43,327 nt of DNA from JADHUC01 sp964617665. GTDB lineage: Bacteria; Planctomycetota; Planctomycetia; Pirellulales; Pirellulaceae. This document shows positions 33,257 through 42,522 of this stretch, one piece after another. The DNA lies in NCBI GenBank assembly GCA_964617665.1, contig CAZUAH010000049.1, positions 1 to 43,327 on the forward strand, read 5' to 3'. Position 1 is the stretch's first letter; the number at the start of each line of letters is the position of its first letter. The notes under the pieces are model-generated. The model was not told the origin of the DNA. It did not search any database and was given only the letters and a program-made list of their open reading frames with translations. The translations under genes and the position numbers were made by a program.

Positions 33257-35791
33257 ATGTTCTTACATCGGGCGGTGTTTCGTTCTGCTTGTTTCGCAAC
33301 CGGTCACCGAGCGGCCGCTGCAGTCACGGCTCTCTTACTGCTGACTTCGACACTTAGTGCCGAGTCGGTGGAGTACAGCCGCGATATCAAAAGGCTGTTG
33401 TCCAATTCGTGCTTCACCTGTCACGGGCCCGACGAGAATGTGCGCGAAGCGGATTTGCGATTGGATGTGCGCGAATCGGTGGTAGACGACATGGGCGCGA
33501 TTGTGCCGGGCGATGCCGACGCAAGCGAAGTGATCGCACGATTGATCACTGACGATTCCGATATGAAGATGCCGCCCGCCGACTCGAACAGACCGGTATT
33601 CACACCCGAACAGATCGAATTGGTGCGGCGTTGGATCAACGAAGGCGCCAAGTATCAGGAGCATTGGGCATACGCGAAACTCCAGCGGCCAGCCGTGCCA
33701 AAGGTGAAACGCGGCAAGTGGGTTCGGAATCCAATTGACGCCTTCATCGCGCAGAAACACGAAGCGCAAGGCCTCGCAGCGTCACCGGAAGCGGCTCGCC
33801 GGACGCTCATTCGCCGGCTGTCGTTCGATCTGATCGGACTTCCTCCGTCTCCTGCCGAAGTAGAGGCATTTGTGGAGAATAGATCGCCGGATGCATATGA
33901 GAAGGTGGTATCGCGGCTCTTGGCATCAGAGCATTTCGGCGAGCGAATGGCCGCCTACTGGCTGGATCTGGTCCGCTATGCCGACTCGGGCGGCTACCAC
34001 AGCGACAATCCGCGCGAAGTGAGCATGTATCGTGACTACGTGATCCGCGCGTTCAATGACAACATTCCATTTGACCGGTTCACGATAGAGCAACTGGCTG
34101 GCGATTTGCTACCGGATGCGACTTGGGAGCAGAAGGTGGCATCGGGCTACAATCGACTGCTGCAAACGACCGAAGAAGGCGGAGCTCAGCCCAAGGAGTA
34201 CACGGCTAAATACGCCGCCGACCGAGTGCGCAATGTAGGCTCGGTGTGGCTCGGTTCGACCTTCGCCTGCGCCGAATGCCACGATCACAAATACGATCCG
34301 TTCACGATGAAGGATTTCTATAGTCTTGCCGCTTTCTTTGCGGACGTCCAAGAACGGCCTGTCGGTAGACAGCAGCAAACATCCATTTTGACCCCGGCGC
34401 AGGAGGAGAAGCAGCAAAAGCTGAACGCGGAAGCCGTAGCGGCCAAGAAGGCGTTCGATACAGCGGCGGCCGGTTTGGCCGAGGCTCAAACGCGATGGGA
34501 GAACACCGTCAAGGAGAAGGACGCAGAGGAAGCCGGGCTACCTGACAATATTGCGAAGATCGTGCAACTGCCGGTCGACAAGCGGAACGACAAACAGAAG
34601 GCCGAGTTGGCCAAGCACTATTACAGCATCGCGCCGGAGTTGGAGGAGGTCCGCAAACAATTGGCAGAACGCCAACGGGAATTGGACGAATTCAACAAGG
34701 CAATTCCGACCACCTTGGTCTCGATTTCCGGGAGCCCGCGTACGATGCGAATTCTGCCACGCGGAAACTGGTTGGACGATTCGGGCGAAGTGGTCGAACC
34801 GGCCGTGCCGGAAACGCTCGTGTCTCTCGCCGTCGGCGATCGTCGGGCGAATCGGTTGGACTTGGCCAAGTGGTTGGTGCAGCGCGACAATCCGCTGGTC
34901 GCGCGTACCATCGTCAATCGACTGTGGAAACTGTGTTTCGGGCACGGCATCGCTCGCACGCTGGACGACATGGGTTCGCAAGGCGAATGGCCCACGCATC
35001 CGGAACTGTTGGACTGGCTGGTTGCCGAGTACATCGAAAGCGGCTGGGATACGAAACACGTGATCCAGTTGATGGTGACCAGCGCAACCTACCGCCAGTC
35101 GTCCCAAGCGAGCCCAGAAGACCGTCGCCGCGATCCTTCAAACAAGTGGCTGGCCCGGCAGAGTCGATTCCGGTTGGAAGCCGAAATGGTACGCGACGGT
35201 GCCCTGGCGATCAGCGGACTGCTAGTGCGCAATGTCGGCGGGCGCAGCGTCAAACCGTACCAGCCGGCTGGCTACTGGGCGCACCTGAACTTCCCAACAC
35301 GCAAATGGGCGAAGGATCAAGGCGAAAACGTGTACCGTCGTGGACTTTACACACACTGGCAGCGTACGTTCATGCACCCAAGCCTTCTGGCCTTCGACGC
35401 ACCCAGCCGGGAAGAGTGCACTGCGGAACGACCACGATCCAACACGCCGCAACAGGCGTTGGTGCTGCTGAACGACCCAACCTATGTGGAAGCCGCTCGT
35501 GTGCTTGCCGAACGCATCATTCGCCACGGTGGCAAGGCCGATGACGAACGGCTGGCGTTCGCCTTTCGGCAGGTGTTGTCACGAACACCGACCTCAAAGG
35601 AACAGGCAGTACTAATTGGATTAGAGAAGAAACACCTAGAAGAGTATCGCGGCGCTAGAGAAGCCGCGGACCAGTTATTGAGCATAGGCGACCGACTGAA
35701 GCCGAACGACGTAGACAGCGCCGAGCTTGCGGCTTGGACCTCCGTGGCGCGAGTGATTTTGAACCTGCCGGAGAGCATTATCCGGTACTGA
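33257..35791 (+). CDS. Planctomycete cytochrome-c-domain DUF1549/DUF1553 protein
   Basis: 844 residues from ATG 33257; the frame extends upstream but the signal peptide begins here (MFLHRAVFRSACFATGHRAA then AVTALLLLTSTLSAE). The N-terminal planctomycete cytochrome C domain has CFTCHGPDE (C52, C55, H56), a heme-c site. DUF1549 follows (ISSDL-type equivalents such as LIRRLSFDLIGLPPSPAEVE and AYWLDLVRYADSGGYHSDNP). A second CxxCH (C338, C341, H342 in CAECHDHKYDPF) comes before a charged coiled-coil insert (about 380-480). The C-terminal DUF1553 has RTIVNRLWKLCFGHGIARTL and RQSSQASPEDRRRDPSNKWL and ends near LNLPESIIRY. These abundant planctomycete proteins have no settled biochemical function. 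They nearly always sit beside a DUF1501 gene, as here, 21 nt before it. Confidence 0.95.
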   Translation: MFLHRAVFRSACFATGHRAAAAVTALLLLTSTLSAESVEYSRDIKRLLSNSCFTCHGPDENVREADLRLDVRESVVDDMGAIVPGDADASEVIARLITDDSDMKMPPADSNRPVFTPEQIELVRRWINEGAKYQEHWAYAKLQRPAVPKVKRGKWVRNPIDAFIAQKHEAQGLAASPEAARRTLIRRLSFDLIGLPPSPAEVEAFVENRSPDAYEKVVSRLLASEHFGERMAAYWLDLVRYADSGGYHSDNPREVSMYRDYVIRAFNDNIPFDRFTIEQLAGDLLPDATWEQKVASGYNRLLQTTEEGGAQPKEYTAKYAADRVRNVGSVWLGSTFACAECHDHKYDPFTMKDFYSLAAFFADVQERPVGRQQQTSILTPAQEEKQQKLNAEAVAAKKAFDTAAAGLAEAQTRWENTVKEKDAEEAGLPDNIAKIVQLPVDKRNDKQKAELAKHYYSIAPELEEVRKQLAERQRELDEFNKAIPTTLVSISGSPRTMRILPRGNWLDDSGEVVEPAVPETLVSLAVGDRRANRLDLAKWLVQRDNPLVARTIVNRLWKLCFGHGIARTLDDMGSQGEWPTHPELLDWLVAEYIESGWDTKHVIQLMVTSATYRQSSQASPEDRRRDPSNKWLARQSRFRLEAEMVRDGALAISGLLVRNVGGRSVKPYQPAGYWAHLNFPTRKWAKDQGENVYRRGLYTHWQRTFMHPSLLAFDAPSREECTAERPRSNTPQQALVLLNDPTYVEAARVLAERIIRHGGKADDERLAFAFRQVLSRTPTSKEQAVLIGLEKKHLEEYRGAREAADQLLSIGDRLKPNDVDSAELAAWTSVARVILNLPESIIRY

Positions 35792-35812
35792 CATCAGAAA
35801 CGGACCAAACAG

Positions 35813-37258
35813 ATGACCGCCCCGTCAAATCCCTCTTGGCTACAGACGCGTCGTTCCTTCCTTGGCCAAGCCTCCCAAAGCCTCGGCGCACTGGCGCTAA
35901 CGTCGCTGATGAATCCGACTCTGTTCGGCGCGGCCCCATCGGGCGATGGAGAGGCCGATGACCATCCTTGGCCGCCGGCCGTGAAACCGTTGCACTTTCC
36001 ACCCAAAGCCAAGAACGTGATCTTCCTGTGCATGGCCGGAGGTGCCTCGCATCTGGAAACGCTGGATCACAAGCCAGAATTGGCCAAGATGGGCGGAAAA
36101 CCGATGCCGGATTCGTTCACCAAAGGCCAGCCGATCGCTCAGTTGCAGGGGAAAGCGTTGAAATGCCTTGCGCCGCAGCATCCTTTCAAGAAATGGGGAG
36201 AATCCGGCCAGGAGATCGCCACCGTCCTGCCGCACATCGGCTCGATTGCCGACGAAATCTGCATCGTCCGGTCGATGACGACCAAAGCGATCAACCACGA
36301 TCCTGCCCACACATTCATGAATACAGGCACGACGATATCCGGCCGCCCCAGCATGGGATCGTGGATCGTCTACGGTTTGGGAAGCGAATGTGACAACCTT
36401 CCGGGTTTCGTCGTGTTGACATCGGTCGGCGGCGGACAAAGCCAACCAATCGCGTCGCGCCAATGGCACAGCGGCTTTTTGCCCAGCCGTTATCAGGGCG
36501 TCCCGTTCCACGCCAAGGGCGACCCCGTGCTGTACGTTCGCCGGCCTGCAGGTGTCAGCCAAGAACAGCAGCGAGATGTGGTCGACGCCGTTCAACAGCT
36601 CAGCGGTCTGCACAACGAGGTCGTGGAAAATCCCGAAGTGGCTGGCCGAATCTCTCAGTACGAAATGGCGTTCCGCATGCAGACCAGCGTGCCGGAACTG
36701 ATGAACGTCTCCGACGAGCCGCAACACGTATTGGATCTATACGGGACGCGTGGCGGCGATGGGTCGTTTGCCGCCAACTGCCTTCTGGCCCGTCGCTTGG
36801 TCCAGCGAGGCGTCCGGTTCGTCCATCTGTACCATCGCGGTTGGGATCATCACGGCAACGTCAAGGGTGGCGTTGCCACGACGGCCAAATTGGTCGATCA
36901 GGGATCGGCCGCGCTGATCAAGGACTTGAAGCAGCAAGGCTTACTGGATAGCACGCTGGTGATCTGGGCCGGTGAATTCGGCCGCACTCCCATGGCTCAA
37001 GGTACGGGCCGCGATCACCACATCAAAGGTTTTTCCGCATGGCTGGCCGGCGGCGGCATCAAAGGCGGCATCAACTACGGTGCAACCGACGACCTGGGAT
37101 ACAACGCCGTCGAAGACGTCACATCCATGCACGATCTTCACGCCACGATGCTGTACCTGCTAGGCATCGACCACGAACGAATGACGATCCGATCCCAAGG
37201 CCGTGACTTCCGCCTAACCGACGTGGAAGGCCGAGTAATAAACGAACTACTCGCATAG
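35813..37258 (+). CDS. Tat-exported DUF1501 protein
   Basis: 481 residues. The N-terminus has a twin-arginine motif (TRRSFLGQASQSLGALALTS). DUF1501 features follow: KNVIFLCMAGGASHLETLDH, SGFLPSRYQGVPFHAKGDPV, ANCLLARRLVQRGVRFVHLY, and VIWAGEFGRTPMAQGTGRDH with H and D residues that resemble a sulfatase/alkaline phosphatase-superfamily metal site. It ends with a HDLHATMLYLLGIDHER segment typical of the family. It is paired with the upstream DUF1549/DUF1553 gene (21 nt apart), the constant planctomycete arrangement. The exact reaction is unknown; hydrolysis of a sulfate or phosphate ester is suggested by fold only. A short hairpin follows 12 nt after the stop. Confidence 0.95.
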   Translation: MTAPSNPSWLQTRRSFLGQASQSLGALALTSLMNPTLFGAAPSGDGEADDHPWPPAVKPLHFPPKAKNVIFLCMAGGASHLETLDHKPELAKMGGKPMPDSFTKGQPIAQLQGKALKCLAPQHPFKKWGESGQEIATVLPHIGSIADEICIVRSMTTKAINHDPAHTFMNTGTTISGRPSMGSWIVYGLGSECDNLPGFVVLTSVGGGQSQPIASRQWHSGFLPSRYQGVPFHAKGDPVLYVRRPAGVSQEQQRDVVDAVQQLSGLHNEVVENPEVAGRISQYEMAFRMQTSVPELMNVSDEPQHVLDLYGTRGGDGSFAANCLLARRLVQRGVRFVHLYHRGWDHHGNVKGGVATTAKLVDQGSAALIKDLKQQGLLDSTLVIWAGEFGRTPMAQGTGRDHHIKGFSAWLAGGGIKGGINYGATDDLGYNAVEDVTSMHDLHATMLYLLGIDHERMTIRSQGRDFRLTDVEGRVINELLA

Positions 37259-37270
37259 ACGGCCATCATT

Positions 37271-37290
37271 CCCCGGTCAGAAGACTGGGG
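37271..37290. terminator. Hairpin between converging genes
   Basis: CCCCGGTC (37271-37278) pairs with GACTGGGG (37283-37290), with one G-T wobble and an AGAA loop, in the 65-nt gap between the DUF1501 stop and the stop of the large minus-strand kinase. It has no T-run on either strand; it may serve both transcripts. Confidence 0.4.
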
Positions 37291-37323
37291 CACAAGATGG
37301 CGTGCCCGTCCGGCAGCCGGAAC

Positions 37324-40300
37324 CTACTTCAATTCCGGCAACCGCCATAGACGCAGGGCGTAGTCGCCGTCGGTTTCCGTTTTGTCGACGACGCGATAGC
37401 CGGCTCCCGATATGATGTAACGGCCGTCGGGACTGACGTCCAGATGACGCGTGCAACAAGTGTCGGCTTCGATCTTGTGCAGTTCTTTCGCCGTTTCGAT
37501 ATCCCACACACGGATCGTCCGATCGTCGCCGCCGGTCACCATGCGTTTGCCGCCAGGCAACACCGCGACGCTGCTGATCGTAAAGCGATAACCTTTGAAC
37601 TCGCCAAGCAGTTCTCCTGCGTCAATATCCCAGAGCTTCACTTCGCCATAGCCACCTGCCGAGATCACTCGCTTGCCATCGGGCAGGGGCGTGACTGTTG
37701 CGATGCTACCTTGGCTGTGCTTGACGCGGCGGATCTCTTTGCCGGACTGAAGGTCCCATCGGATCAATGGGCCCTCATAGTGGGCGGCCAAAAAAGAACT
37801 CCCATCAGGCAAAAACGTCAACGCGGTAATGCCAGTCGTGTGACCGGCAAACTCCTTCAACTGTTCCCCCGTTTCAGCATTCCAAAGGACGACCTCGCCT
37901 TCGTTCCCGCCGGTCAGAAATGTGCGGCCATCCGGGGCGAAAGCCAAAGGCCTCACAGCATCGCTGGGACTGTGGACAAATAGCGTCTCCTTGCCGGACT
38001 GCACGTCCCATACGGACACTCGACTCGAAAGACTTCCGGTGATCGCACGTTTGCCGTCTGGCGAGACAGCCATCCCGGCGATGCCTCTTTCTCCCCATTG
38101 ACGTACGACCCGTCCAGTCGTCACGTCCCACAATCGCACCGTCTTGTCGTCGCCGCCCGACAGCACGTGTCTGCCGTCCGGCAAGAACGCCACGCCGCGG
38201 ACGCCTTCCGTATGCCCAGCGAACTTCCGGACAAGCCCAGGCGTTCTCCCTCCAGTCAACTTGCGGAACTCCCTGTGCGAAAGCAGTTCGACATTGCCAT
38301 CCAAATTTTCGACAACATACACGAATTCCTGGTCCACGGTTTGCGGATCTCCCGCCACCAATTGGCCTGCTCCGCTGAACACGATGGAACGGTCATCGCG
38401 CAGTCGTACGACCACCCAAGTCGGTTCGGCCGTCTCGGCGTCCCACAGCAGGAAGATGTTGTCGTGGCCGACAACAGCAATTCGCCTGCCGTCGGGGTGC
38501 CAGGCGATGCGATTCGCGACAAGTGAATGGGGAAGGGTTGCTTGTTCAACTCCATCCTGGGAGTAGATCGTCACCCGTTCGTCATCGCCGCCTACTGCCA
38601 AACGCTTGCCGTCCGTGCTCCAGGCCACCGCAAGCATGCGCCAACCGTCGGTGCGACTCTTGCGTAGCAGCCCGCCCTTGGAATCCCAGACGAGAAGATC
38701 CCAGTCCGAGCCGACCGAGGCAAGTTGATCTCCATCGGGGTGCCAGGCGACGGCGTTCACGGCGCTGAGATGCCCCTCGAACGTCCGCTGATGACTCCCG
38801 TCGATTCCCCAGATACGCACAGTCCGATCCTCGCGCCCGGACGTTGCCAGAAGCCGTCCATCCGGCGACCATACGACCTGGGTGACGTGGCCTTCGTGAC
38901 CTTCGAGAGTCGGCCCCGTTGTGCCATCTGTCTTCCATAGCTTGGCCGTCCCGTCCCAACTGCTAGAGGCCAACCATCTGCTGTCGGGGCTCCAGGCCAA
39001 GCCACCGATGCAACTCGTGTGTCCCTTCAAGACGGGCCCAGGCTGCCCATCCACGGTCCAGAGTCGAATGGCTGGTTTGTTGTATCCTTCCTCGCCGGCC
39101 GCGATCCACTTGCCGTCAGGGCTCCATGCGACCGACCATAATTTCGCCCAGCCGCCCTTAAACACGTCCTGTGGCACTCCCTCGGAGGTGTACAGCCGCA
39201 CTGTGCCGTCTCCGTTAGAAGTCGCCAGCCGTCTGCCGTCAGGACTCCAAGTCGCGTCGTGGACACCGACCGTGTGTGCCGCAAGCTCGGTCTGAAGCGT
39301 CCCATCAACGTGCCACATTTGCAGCGTCTTGTCCTGCCGTCCCGCCGCCGAGACGATACGGTCGCTATCGGGACTCCACGTGACCGCCTCGATGGGATAG
39401 GACTCGACTTTGAGCGTCGCTGACGCGTTGCCATCGCGATCCCAGATCCGCAGGTGGCTATCCCAGTTGCTGGTCGACGCAACGTACTGACCGCCGTGGC
39501 TCCAGTCGAGGAAGAGTACTTCGTGATTGTGAGCGTTGCCGATTTCGCGCAGCTCGCCTCCATCAGGCCCCCAGAGTCGAATTGTCTTGTCGCCGCCGGT
39601 AGCCAGTATGTTGCCGTCGGGAGTCCACGCCAGTGACGTAACCGGTGTCTTGTTGTCCAATTCGGGGCCTCGCTTGCCATCAACCGTCCATAATTGGGAT
39701 TTGGTGCTTTCCTTGGTGACCGTCGCCAGCTGCTGGCCATTGGGATTCCACCGGACGAAGGCGATTGGATCCTGATGCTCCAAAACCGGGCCGGCCGCGC
39801 CATCGGGTTTCCACAATCGCACAGTCTTATCCTTGCTGACTGAGGCCAACCAGTTGCTGGACGAATCCCAACTGACCGACGACAGGCCCGCTTTATGACC
39901 CTCCAACACAGGGCCGGGCACTCCATCGGCCGACCAGAGGCGAATCACGGGGTCTCCGTCCGAGCCACCAGCCGACGCAATCCACTTGCCATCCGAGCTC
40001 CAGGCCACGGAGGCGACTGCGTACTTGTGCCCTTCGAGTACTTGCGACGAGCCGTCCAGTTGCCAGATCCGTACCGTCGCATCTTCGCTGGCCGAGGCCA
40101 GTTGCTTTCCAGCGGGGCTCCAGGCCAACGAAAAGACTCCTCGCTCGTGACCGATTAGCAGGCGAACTAGTTTCAGCGTGTCAGCATCGTACAACCGCAC
40201 CAATCCAGTGTTGGTCGCGTATGCGATCAGCCGACCATCAGGGCTCCACGCGACCGCGTGAATCCTACTTCGAGGCGCCACCGTTTCGATCTGCCAACGG

Positions 40301-42243
40301 CGGATACCAGGAATCGCTGCCGGCCGAGGAACGATGCCGCGAAGCACATCTTTCTCCGGCCCAAGGTGCCATTCAGCCGACGAAGAAGCGGCTACTTTCG
40401 CGGAGCCGGGTTCGGTCACGCGGTGATCGGGGCCGTCAGAACCATCCATCTCATCCGCTCCGGGAGAGATTTTTCGGCTACCGATGGGTTGACCGCTCTG
40501 CACGACGCGCACTTCGCCCTCAACGACCCGGACGGATAGTATCACCTTCTCGTTTCGGCGGAGCTTGAACGCGTTCGTGTCGAACTCCAGGCCGCCCCGC
40601 TGCACGTGCAGCTTGTGATCCCCGGCCCGCAACTTAATTGGCTCGCTATCTTCAATTTTCTCCTTGATGTCCACGGTTTCGCCCTCGACGGTGACCCGCA
40701 CGAGCCCTTCAGGATCGTCGATTTCGACCACAATGGTGCCGTTTTTGGTTGGAAGTAGTAGTGTGATGATGCCCAGCAACAAGATGCCGCCCACGCAGGC
40801 AGCAATGGCCGCGAAGCGATATCGCCGGTTGTTCCACCAACCGGCACGTGCCGTTACCGGCCGCGCGGCTGATGCAACGGTACGCGGTGCATGCTCTGGA
40901 TAGACCTCAGTTGCGTCGATCGAGTCTGGGGTAGCACCCTTCTTCGCATCGTCTTCCGTCATTGCAGGACTGTCCGTGGGCGCCGTTTCATGCGATCCGG
41001 ATGCGAAATGCTCTTGTGTCCTGATGGCCGATTGTTCCACGGTGTCGTCTGCAACCGCAGGCACTCCCGTCAGCAATGCGGCCAAGTCGGCATCAGCGGT
41101 AAGAGGTGCCAATGCATCGGCGATCTCTTGCGACGTGGCAAACCGGTCACCAGGGTTTCTGGCCAACATGCGATCGACAATACCGACCAGATCCGGCGGC
41201 AGACCGTCGCGTTTGGTCGCGATAGATGGTGCTTGCCCGGTCGCCAAAGCCATCATCATCTTCACCGGCGTGTTGTACTTCGAACCCGAAAACGGCGCCT
41301 CGCCGCACAACAGCTTGTACAGCGTGGCCCCCAAACTGTAGATATCGGCTCGTGAATCGACCTCGTGAGCCCCAGTGCCCTGTTCCGGCGCCATGTAGTC
41401 TAATGTGCCCATCATCTGACCGGTCGTCGTCAATTCGCGCCCGCCCGGTGTCTTATTGTCGTCTAGCAGTGCCAATCCCATATCGAGAATCTTGACCTGG
41501 GGCGTGCCTTCCGCCACACGGCTGAGCATCAAATTGGACGGCTTGATATCCCGGTGGACCATCCCCTGACCGTGAGCGTGAGCGAGACCAACGGCTGCCT
41601 GCCGAATCAACTCGCACGCGTCCGCCACATCCAATGGTCCGGCGCGACGCAACAGGCTCGACAGATCAATTCCGTCGACCAATTCCATAACCAGGAAGTG
41701 CGTCCCCTCGAACTCGCCGGCGTCATGAGCCGCGACGATATTCGGATGCGTCAGCTTGCCCACCGCCTTCATCTCGCGATGGAATCGTTCGATGGCGTCC
41801 TGGTCTTGAATTCGGTCGACCGGTAGGACCTTCAGGGCCACAATCTTCTCCAGTTGTGTGTGCAGGGCCTTGTATACGGTGCCCATCCCACCTTGGCCCA
41901 ATTTCGCCAGCAGTTTGTAGTCGCGAATCGTCTTCAGTTCGACGGCGTCATCAGCAGGCGGCGCTCCATCCATTGCGAGCGTGAAGGACGGCTCGCGCCC
42001 AATCGCTTCGATCGCAGCGACGGCTCGGGCGCATTCGGTTTCGCCACTGTACTGGTCTTCCGGAGGCTGGCCTCGAAGCTCACTCAGCACTGTGTCCGAC
42101 GAGTTTTCCAGGCGGACGATCGTGGCTTCGCATTCTGGGCACCGGTCCACATGTTCCGCGACGCTGTCGAAGTCACTCTCCATCAATGTCCCGGCAACCA
42201 ATTCGACCAGTTGTTCACGTGATGGGCAGGGTCTGTCTGGCAC
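37324..42243 (-). CDS. Ser/Thr kinase with zinc anti-sigma-like N-terminus and WD40 propellers (pair 4)
   Basis: 1639 residues from ATG 42243. The N-terminus has H31-x3-C35-x2-C38 (EHVDRCPECEATI), the zinc-binding anti-sigma signature. The kinase domain follows (about 108-385): glycine loop LGQGGMGTVYKA, K138 in VALKVL, HRDIKPSNLML with D232, and the metal motif as DMG (254-256) instead of DFG. A single membrane helix (about 477-497) precedes a linker with a PEGA-like strand set (NGTIVVEIDDPEGLVRVTVE). From about 660 to the end are some 22 WD40 blades, first about 15 with endings such as IRLWTVDGQPGP, then a spacer (VVENLDGNVELLSHREFRK), then 7 with the form VRLWDVTTG. The WD40 part would be extracytoplasmic. 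The sigma-factor gene lies 279 nt upstream on the same strand. This kinase may bind that sigma factor directly through the zinc motif (inference). Confidence 0.95.
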   Translation of the reverse strand: MPDRPCPSREQLVELVAGTLMESDFDSVAEHVDRCPECEATIVRLENSSDTVLSELRGQPPEDQYSGETECARAVAAIEAIGREPSFTLAMDGAPPADDAVELKTIRDYKLLAKLGQGGMGTVYKALHTQLEKIVALKVLPVDRIQDQDAIERFHREMKAVGKLTHPNIVAAHDAGEFEGTHFLVMELVDGIDLSSLLRRAGPLDVADACELIRQAAVGLAHAHGQGMVHRDIKPSNLMLSRVAEGTPQVKILDMGLALLDDNKTPGGRELTTTGQMMGTLDYMAPEQGTGAHEVDSRADIYSLGATLYKLLCGEAPFSGSKYNTPVKMMMALATGQAPSIATKRDGLPPDLVGIVDRMLARNPGDRFATSQEIADALAPLTADADLAALLTGVPAVADDTVEQSAIRTQEHFASGSHETAPTDSPAMTEDDAKKGATPDSIDATEVYPEHAPRTVASAARPVTARAGWWNNRRYRFAAIAACVGGILLLGIITLLLPTKNGTIVVEIDDPEGLVRVTVEGETVDIKEKIEDSEPIKLRAGDHKLHVQRGGLEFDTNAFKLRRNEKVILSVRVVEGEVRVVQSGQPIGSRKISPGADEMDGSDGPDHRVTEPGSAKVAASSSAEWHLGPEKDVLRGIVPRPAAIPGIRRWQIETVAPRSRIHAVAWSPDGRLIAYATNTGLVRLYDADTLKLVRLLIGHERGVFSLAWSPAGKQLASASEDATVRIWQLDGSSQVLEGHKYAVASVAWSSDGKWIASAGGSDGDPVIRLWSADGVPGPVLEGHKAGLSSVSWDSSSNWLASVSKDKTVRLWKPDGAAGPVLEHQDPIAFVRWNPNGQQLATVTKESTKSQLWTVDGKRGPELDNKTPVTSLAWTPDGNILATGGDKTIRLWGPDGGELREIGNAHNHEVLFLDWSHGGQYVASTSNWDSHLRIWDRDGNASATLKVESYPIEAVTWSPDSDRIVSAAGRQDKTLQMWHVDGTLQTELAAHTVGVHDATWSPDGRRLATSNGDGTVRLYTSEGVPQDVFKGGWAKLWSVAWSPDGKWIAAGEEGYNKPAIRLWTVDGQPGPVLKGHTSCIGGLAWSPDSRWLASSSWDGTAKLWKTDGTTGPTLEGHEGHVTQVVWSPDGRLLATSGREDRTVRIWGIDGSHQRTFEGHLSAVNAVAWHPDGDQLASVGSDWDLLVWDSKGGLLRKSRTDGWRMLAVAWSTDGKRLAVGGDDERVTIYSQDGVEQATLPHSLVANRIAWHPDGRRIAVVGHDNIFLLWDAETAEPTWVVVRLRDDRSIVFSGAGQLVAGDPQTVDQEFVYVVENLDGNVELLSHREFRKLTGGRTPGLVRKFAGHTEGVRGVAFLPDGRHVLSGGDDKTVRLWDVTTGRVVRQWGERGIAGMAVSPDGKRAITGSLSSRVSVWDVQSGKETLFVHSPSDAVRPLAFAPDGRTFLTGGNEGEVVLWNAETGEQLKEFAGHTTGITALTFLPDGSSFLAAHYEGPLIRWDLQSGKEIRRVKHSQGSIATVTPLPDGKRVISAGGYGEVKLWDIDAGELLGEFKGYRFTISSVAVLPGGKRMVTGGDDRTIRVWDIETAKELHKIEADTCCTRHLDVSPDGRYIISGAGYRVVDKTETDGDYALRLWRLPELK

Positions 42244-42302
42244 CGTATGACTCCGTAAATTCTGTCTGCGGCTGGGAATTGGTACTTGGTGTCTCTCGTG
42301 TA

Positions 42303-42324
42303 GGTTGGCCCTCCGAGGCCGACC
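42303..42324. repeat. TAG-preceded hairpin (GGTTGGCC/GGCCGACC)
   Basis: GGTTGGCC (42303-42310) and GGCCGACC (42317-42324) pair with one G-T wobble around CTCCGA, in the 279-nt gap between the kinase and sigma gene of pair 4. A second possible pairing is CCTCCGAG (42310-42317) with CTCGGAGG (42338-42345). TAGGTT opens this hairpin as it does the one at 30704, suggesting a dispersed family. No gene is seen in this gap. Confidence 0.45.
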
Positions 42325-42522
42325 ATTTTCCGACGGGCTCGGAGGCCCATCGTACCGACGAAACTGAGGTGCTAGGACCTCGTCAATCCGAGACCGAGCG
42401 ATGCCGGTCTACAAGCAACAACGCGAGGGCGCAACACGACTTTTTGCGATTCTTCTCCAGAAGCCCTTCGACTGAGTGACGGCATCGCGCCCAGAGCCCG
42501 AAATTCGTTTGCTGGCATGGGT

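Noticed and set aside
37324..40290. Regular repeats as a CRISPR array
   Set aside because: The period is about 120 nt, coding, and matches WD40 blades.
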